This document shows positions 6,966 through 8,711 of a DNA stretch of 8,711 nt, in pieces. Origin of the DNA: BMS3ABIN04 sp965554225 (GTDB taxonomy: Bacteria; Bacteroidota; Ignavibacteria; Ignavibacteriales; Melioribacteraceae); contig CBEVZC010000125.1 of NCBI GenBank assembly GCA_965554225.1, positions 1 to 8,711 on the forward strand. Reading direction: 5' to 3'. Both the position numbers and the translations under genes were made by a program. Below the pieces are notes generated by a model. That model had not been told where the DNA came from. It did not search any database and saw nothing but the letters and a program-made list of their open reading frames with translations. Each line of letters begins with the position of its first letter. The first letter of the stretch is position 1.

Positions 6966-7406
6966 TTAAAAACTTAAAGTTTCTGGTTGTTGTGCATCGT
7001 GCGGATGATTTTCGCCGGCGTACACTTTTAGTTTCTTAATTAGTTTACGTCCTAATCTGTTTTTGGGAAGCATTCCTTTTACGGCGTTCTCAATTACAAA
7101 TTCAGGCTTCTTTTGAAGCATTTCTGTTAATTTTATTGTTTTTACACCACCCGGATATCCCGAATGAGAGAAATATGTTTTATCAAAAGCACGTTTACCG
7201 GTCAATTTTACTTTCTCTGCATTAATAACAACTACAAAATCACCCGTATCCATATTTGGTGTAAAAATAGGTTTATGTTTTCCGCGAATAATGGTTGCAA
7301 TATTAGAGGCTAAACGTCCTAATACTTGATCATTGGCATCAACAATATACCATTTCCTATCTGCGTCCTCGGTCTTAATAAACCTTGTCATTTTTTCTTG
7401 TTTCAC
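6966..7406 (-). CDS. rplM: 50S ribosomal protein L13 (GTG start)
   Basis: L13 is an early-assembling large-subunit protein. Visible family landmarks are RKWYIVDANDQVLGRLAS, IIRGKHKPIFTPNMDTGDFV, VINAEKVKLTGKR, then the signature VKGMLPKNRLGRKLIKKLKVY and AGENHPHDAQQPETL near the end. I chose the GTG at 7406 (146 residues) because GGGAGGA lies about 7 bases upstream. The in-frame ATG five codons later would be about 23 bases from that SD but would give an N-terminus closer in length to E. coli L13, so the start is likely but not certain. A tempting ATG inside GGAGGAATG is out of frame. A promoter candidate lies about 40 bases upstream, making this the first gene of the ribosomal operon. Confidence 0.97.
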   Translation of the reverse strand: MKQEKMTRFIKTEDADRKWYIVDANDQVLGRLASNIATIIRGKHKPIFTPNMDTGDFVVVINAEKVKLTGKRAFDKTYFSHSGYPGGVKTIKLTEMLQKKPEFVIENAVKGMLPKNRLGRKLIKKLKVYAGENHPHDAQQPETLSF

Positions 7407-7447
7407 TAAACATTCCTCCCGAAATATAGAGATTTTTATAGAGCTTA

Positions 7448-7478
7448 CAAATATATCTTAATGCAAATTGAAAGTCAA
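7448..7478 (-). promoter_or_regulatory. Candidate ribosomal-operon promoter before rplM
   Basis: On the minus strand TTG (7478-7476), a 20-base spacer and TATATTTG (7455-7448) match the Bacteroidota housekeeping consensus TTG-N19/20-TAnnTTTG exactly. Transcription would begin near 7441-7443, giving a leader of about 35 bases that ends in the GGGAGGA SD of rplM. It lies in the 164-base gap after the lipoprotein gene, where I see no convincing terminator hairpin, so some readthrough from upstream is possible. Confidence 0.65.
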
Positions 7479-7570
7479 GAAATTGAAAGCTTAAAGGGAA
7501 TAATTAATTTTCCGTATTATCGACTAAATTTTAAAAATTATCACAGAAGTCAGAACAAAGAAAAATTATT

Positions 7571-8614
7571 TTACGGGTATTTTACAAATGCTAAAATTGT
7601 TTCAGGATATGTATCGGTTACAATTAAGAATCCTATATCGTCAAATTTTGCTATTCCTTCCCAGTTCCTGCTCGGTTTATCAATATCAAGTTTTAAATAT
7701 AGGGGCGGAGCATTAGTATTGATAATTTGACCTCTATTAAATTTCAATCTTACCAATCTTTCAACCGCTTGCGAGAGGGCATTTGTTTTCCCTTCACCAT
7801 ATTTAATTGATAATGAATCGACGGATGGTTTTAACAACTTTTTATCTCCCGGATAAAAATAGTTTATTGCCCAGAAATTTCCTTCCGTATCAACTTCGGT
7901 TGCATCTGTTATTCTATATTCAATAGACGGGAAATTGATAAATTTCATAAAATTTAATTTTGTATCAAACATGTAAGCAACCGGGTGAGGGTTAACGTTC
8001 TTTCCGTTTGCTTCAAAAATTGCATAAATATTATTTTTATAGTTTACTATAGTTTCGCAGCTGCTGTTAAATAAATGCTCTTTTAAAGGAATCTTAGTCA
8101 GAGTATTTTTATCGAGGGTTAATGATTTTTTATCTTTTGACATTATACCGGAAACTAAATATCCTTCCGTAATTCCGTTATGCATATATTCAATTGAAAT
8201 AAATGCAGTATCGCCGATGAAAGTAATTGCTTCGTAGCCGGAACCATGCGAATTGAATTGCTCAAGACCATCTGCGTAAAGTGCAATTTTGTTAGGCAGA
8301 ATCTTCTCGTGTGAATTTTTTAATATAACCGACTGCAGCTTTTTTTTCGAGATAGAATATATAGTCCCCCCGTTCCTATCCTTAAATTTATGGGGAAATT
8401 GAGGAAGCAAAATTAATTGATTACCATACCATTTAAGCCCTGATAGTTCCGATTTCCTCTCTGTGATTTTCCCGGCAAGTTCAATTCGATTTACGTCTAA
8501 TTCCTTTAGAATTTTACTGTTAATAGCCGGAATTTTATTCCTGCCGCAGGAGGAAAGGGAAAAGATTATCAGAAGAAAAATTATTGGGAAATATTTTGAT
8601 ATATGAAATTTCAT
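7571..8614 (-). CDS. Lipoprotein with propeller-like repeats, function unknown
   Basis: I do not recognise a named gene. Residues 1-22 are a lipoprotein signal: a short basic start, a hydrophobic core, then the lipobox LSSC with the acylated cysteine at 23. The mature 325 residues contain a recurring pattern of a small or aromatic residue, glutamate or similar, a beta strand, a D/N-G turn and a second strand: YEAITFIGDTAFISIE (127-142), CETIVNYKNNIYAIFE (186-201), ATEVDTEGNFWAINY (238-252) and WEGIAKFDDIGFLIVTD (318-334), with SGLKWYGNQLILLPQ (58-72) as a likely fifth. This suggests a beta-propeller similar to esterase-like phytase or SdiA-regulated family proteins; that assignment is inference. 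No catalytic residues can be named. The ATG overlaps the TGA of the preceding gene (ATGA), implying translational coupling. Confidence 0.85.
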   Translation of the reverse strand: MKFHISKYFPIIFLLIIFSLSSCGRNKIPAINSKILKELDVNRIELAGKITERKSELSGLKWYGNQLILLPQFPHKFKDRNGGTIYSISKKKLQSVILKNSHEKILPNKIALYADGLEQFNSHGSGYEAITFIGDTAFISIEYMHNGITEGYLVSGIMSKDKKSLTLDKNTLTKIPLKEHLFNSSCETIVNYKNNIYAIFEANGKNVNPHPVAYMFDTKLNFMKFINFPSIEYRITDATEVDTEGNFWAINYFYPGDKKLLKPSVDSLSIKYGEGKTNALSQAVERLVRLKFNRGQIINTNAPPLYLKLDIDKPSRNWEGIAKFDDIGFLIVTDTYPETILAFVKYP

Positions 8615-8711
8615 TTTTTTAATCCTTTAGCCCAACTTTTAATAAATCGAAAATTTTTAGGATACTTTTCTTCGTTATAACCATACATCAACATTTCTTT
8701 ATGTATTTCAT
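8611..8711 (-). CDS. C-terminal end of an unidentified gene, partial at window edge
   Basis: An open frame enters at 8711 and ends in a TGA at 8611-8613 after 32 codons, giving a basic tail that ends KSWAKGLKK. The stop overlaps the lipoprotein start codon by ATGA, the usual sign of two genes in one operon with coupled translation; this overlap is the main evidence that the frame is real. Nothing in the 32 residues identifies a family. Confidence 0.6.
   Translation of the reverse strand, partial: EIHKEMLMYGYNEEKYPKNFRFIKSWAKGLKK

Noticed and set aside
7425..7443. Direct repeat TATAGAG spaced 12 bases in the rplM leader
   Set aside because: Too short and AT-rich to distinguish from chance; no regulator or leader family recognised.
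7461..7730. Plus-strand open frame of 89 codons
   Set aside because: It lies over the 3' end of the lipoprotein gene and the rplM promoter region, without SD or motif.
1..8711. CRISPR, tRNA, rRNA, transposase, toxin-antitoxin or defence genes
   Set aside because: None seen on either strand: no regularly spaced repeats, no cloverleaf-like segments, and all long frames are accounted for by the genes listed.

Overview
This AT-rich window is mostly a conserved housekeeping locus, and every supported gene lies on the minus strand. Transcription therefore runs from high to low coordinates. The gene order rplM-rpsI-rpsB-tsf-pyrH-frr, the promoter-like motifs of the form TTG-N19/20-TAnnTTTG, and the lipoprotein-rich flank point to the Bacteroidota/Chlorobiota/Ignavibacteriota group. 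The clear Shine-Dalgarno (SD) sequences before several genes (for example before frr, rplM and rpsI) fit an Ignavibacteria- or Chlorobi-like lineage better than Bacteroidia, which rarely use them. This placement is inferred from motifs and gene order, not from a phylogeny.

Layout in the direction of transcription. At 8711-7571 the last 32 codons of an unrecognised gene overlap, by ATGA, the start of a 347-residue lipoprotein. That lipoprotein carries propeller-like repeats resembling the phytase/esterase-like (SdiA-regulated) families. At 7478-7448 a good promoter candidate starts the ribosomal block: rplM (L13, GTG start) and rpsI (S9), then a 141-base spacer with weak hairpins, then rpsB (S2 with a tail of about 105 charged residues) and tsf (EF-Ts). 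A perfect 13-bp hairpin with a T-run follows tsf, immediately before pyrH (UMP kinase) and frr (ribosome recycling factor). After a 234-base gap holding a promoter candidate comes maeB, a 750-residue malic enzyme with a C-terminal phosphotransacetylase-like domain. It ends in a 17-bp-stem terminator. The low-coordinate edge holds the N-terminal 163 residues of a membrane-anchored L,D-transpeptidase-like (YkuD) protein.

The ribosomal block joins small- and large-subunit proteins, elongation-factor recycling, ribosome recycling and the first committed UTP-supplying kinase, so it links translation capacity with pyrimidine nucleotide supply. MaeB belongs to central carbon metabolism and appears to be a separate transcription unit. 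The two flanking envelope genes (lipoprotein and transpeptidase) have no evident link to the core block.

I found no CRISPR array, tRNA or rRNA gene, insertion sequence, prophage or defence gene, and no convincing new multi-gene system. The observations most worth following are the strong terminator placed inside the tsf-pyrH junction, the long S2 tail, the pairing of Bacteroidota-type promoters with strong SD sites, and the uncharacterised lipoprotein with its coupled upstream gene.
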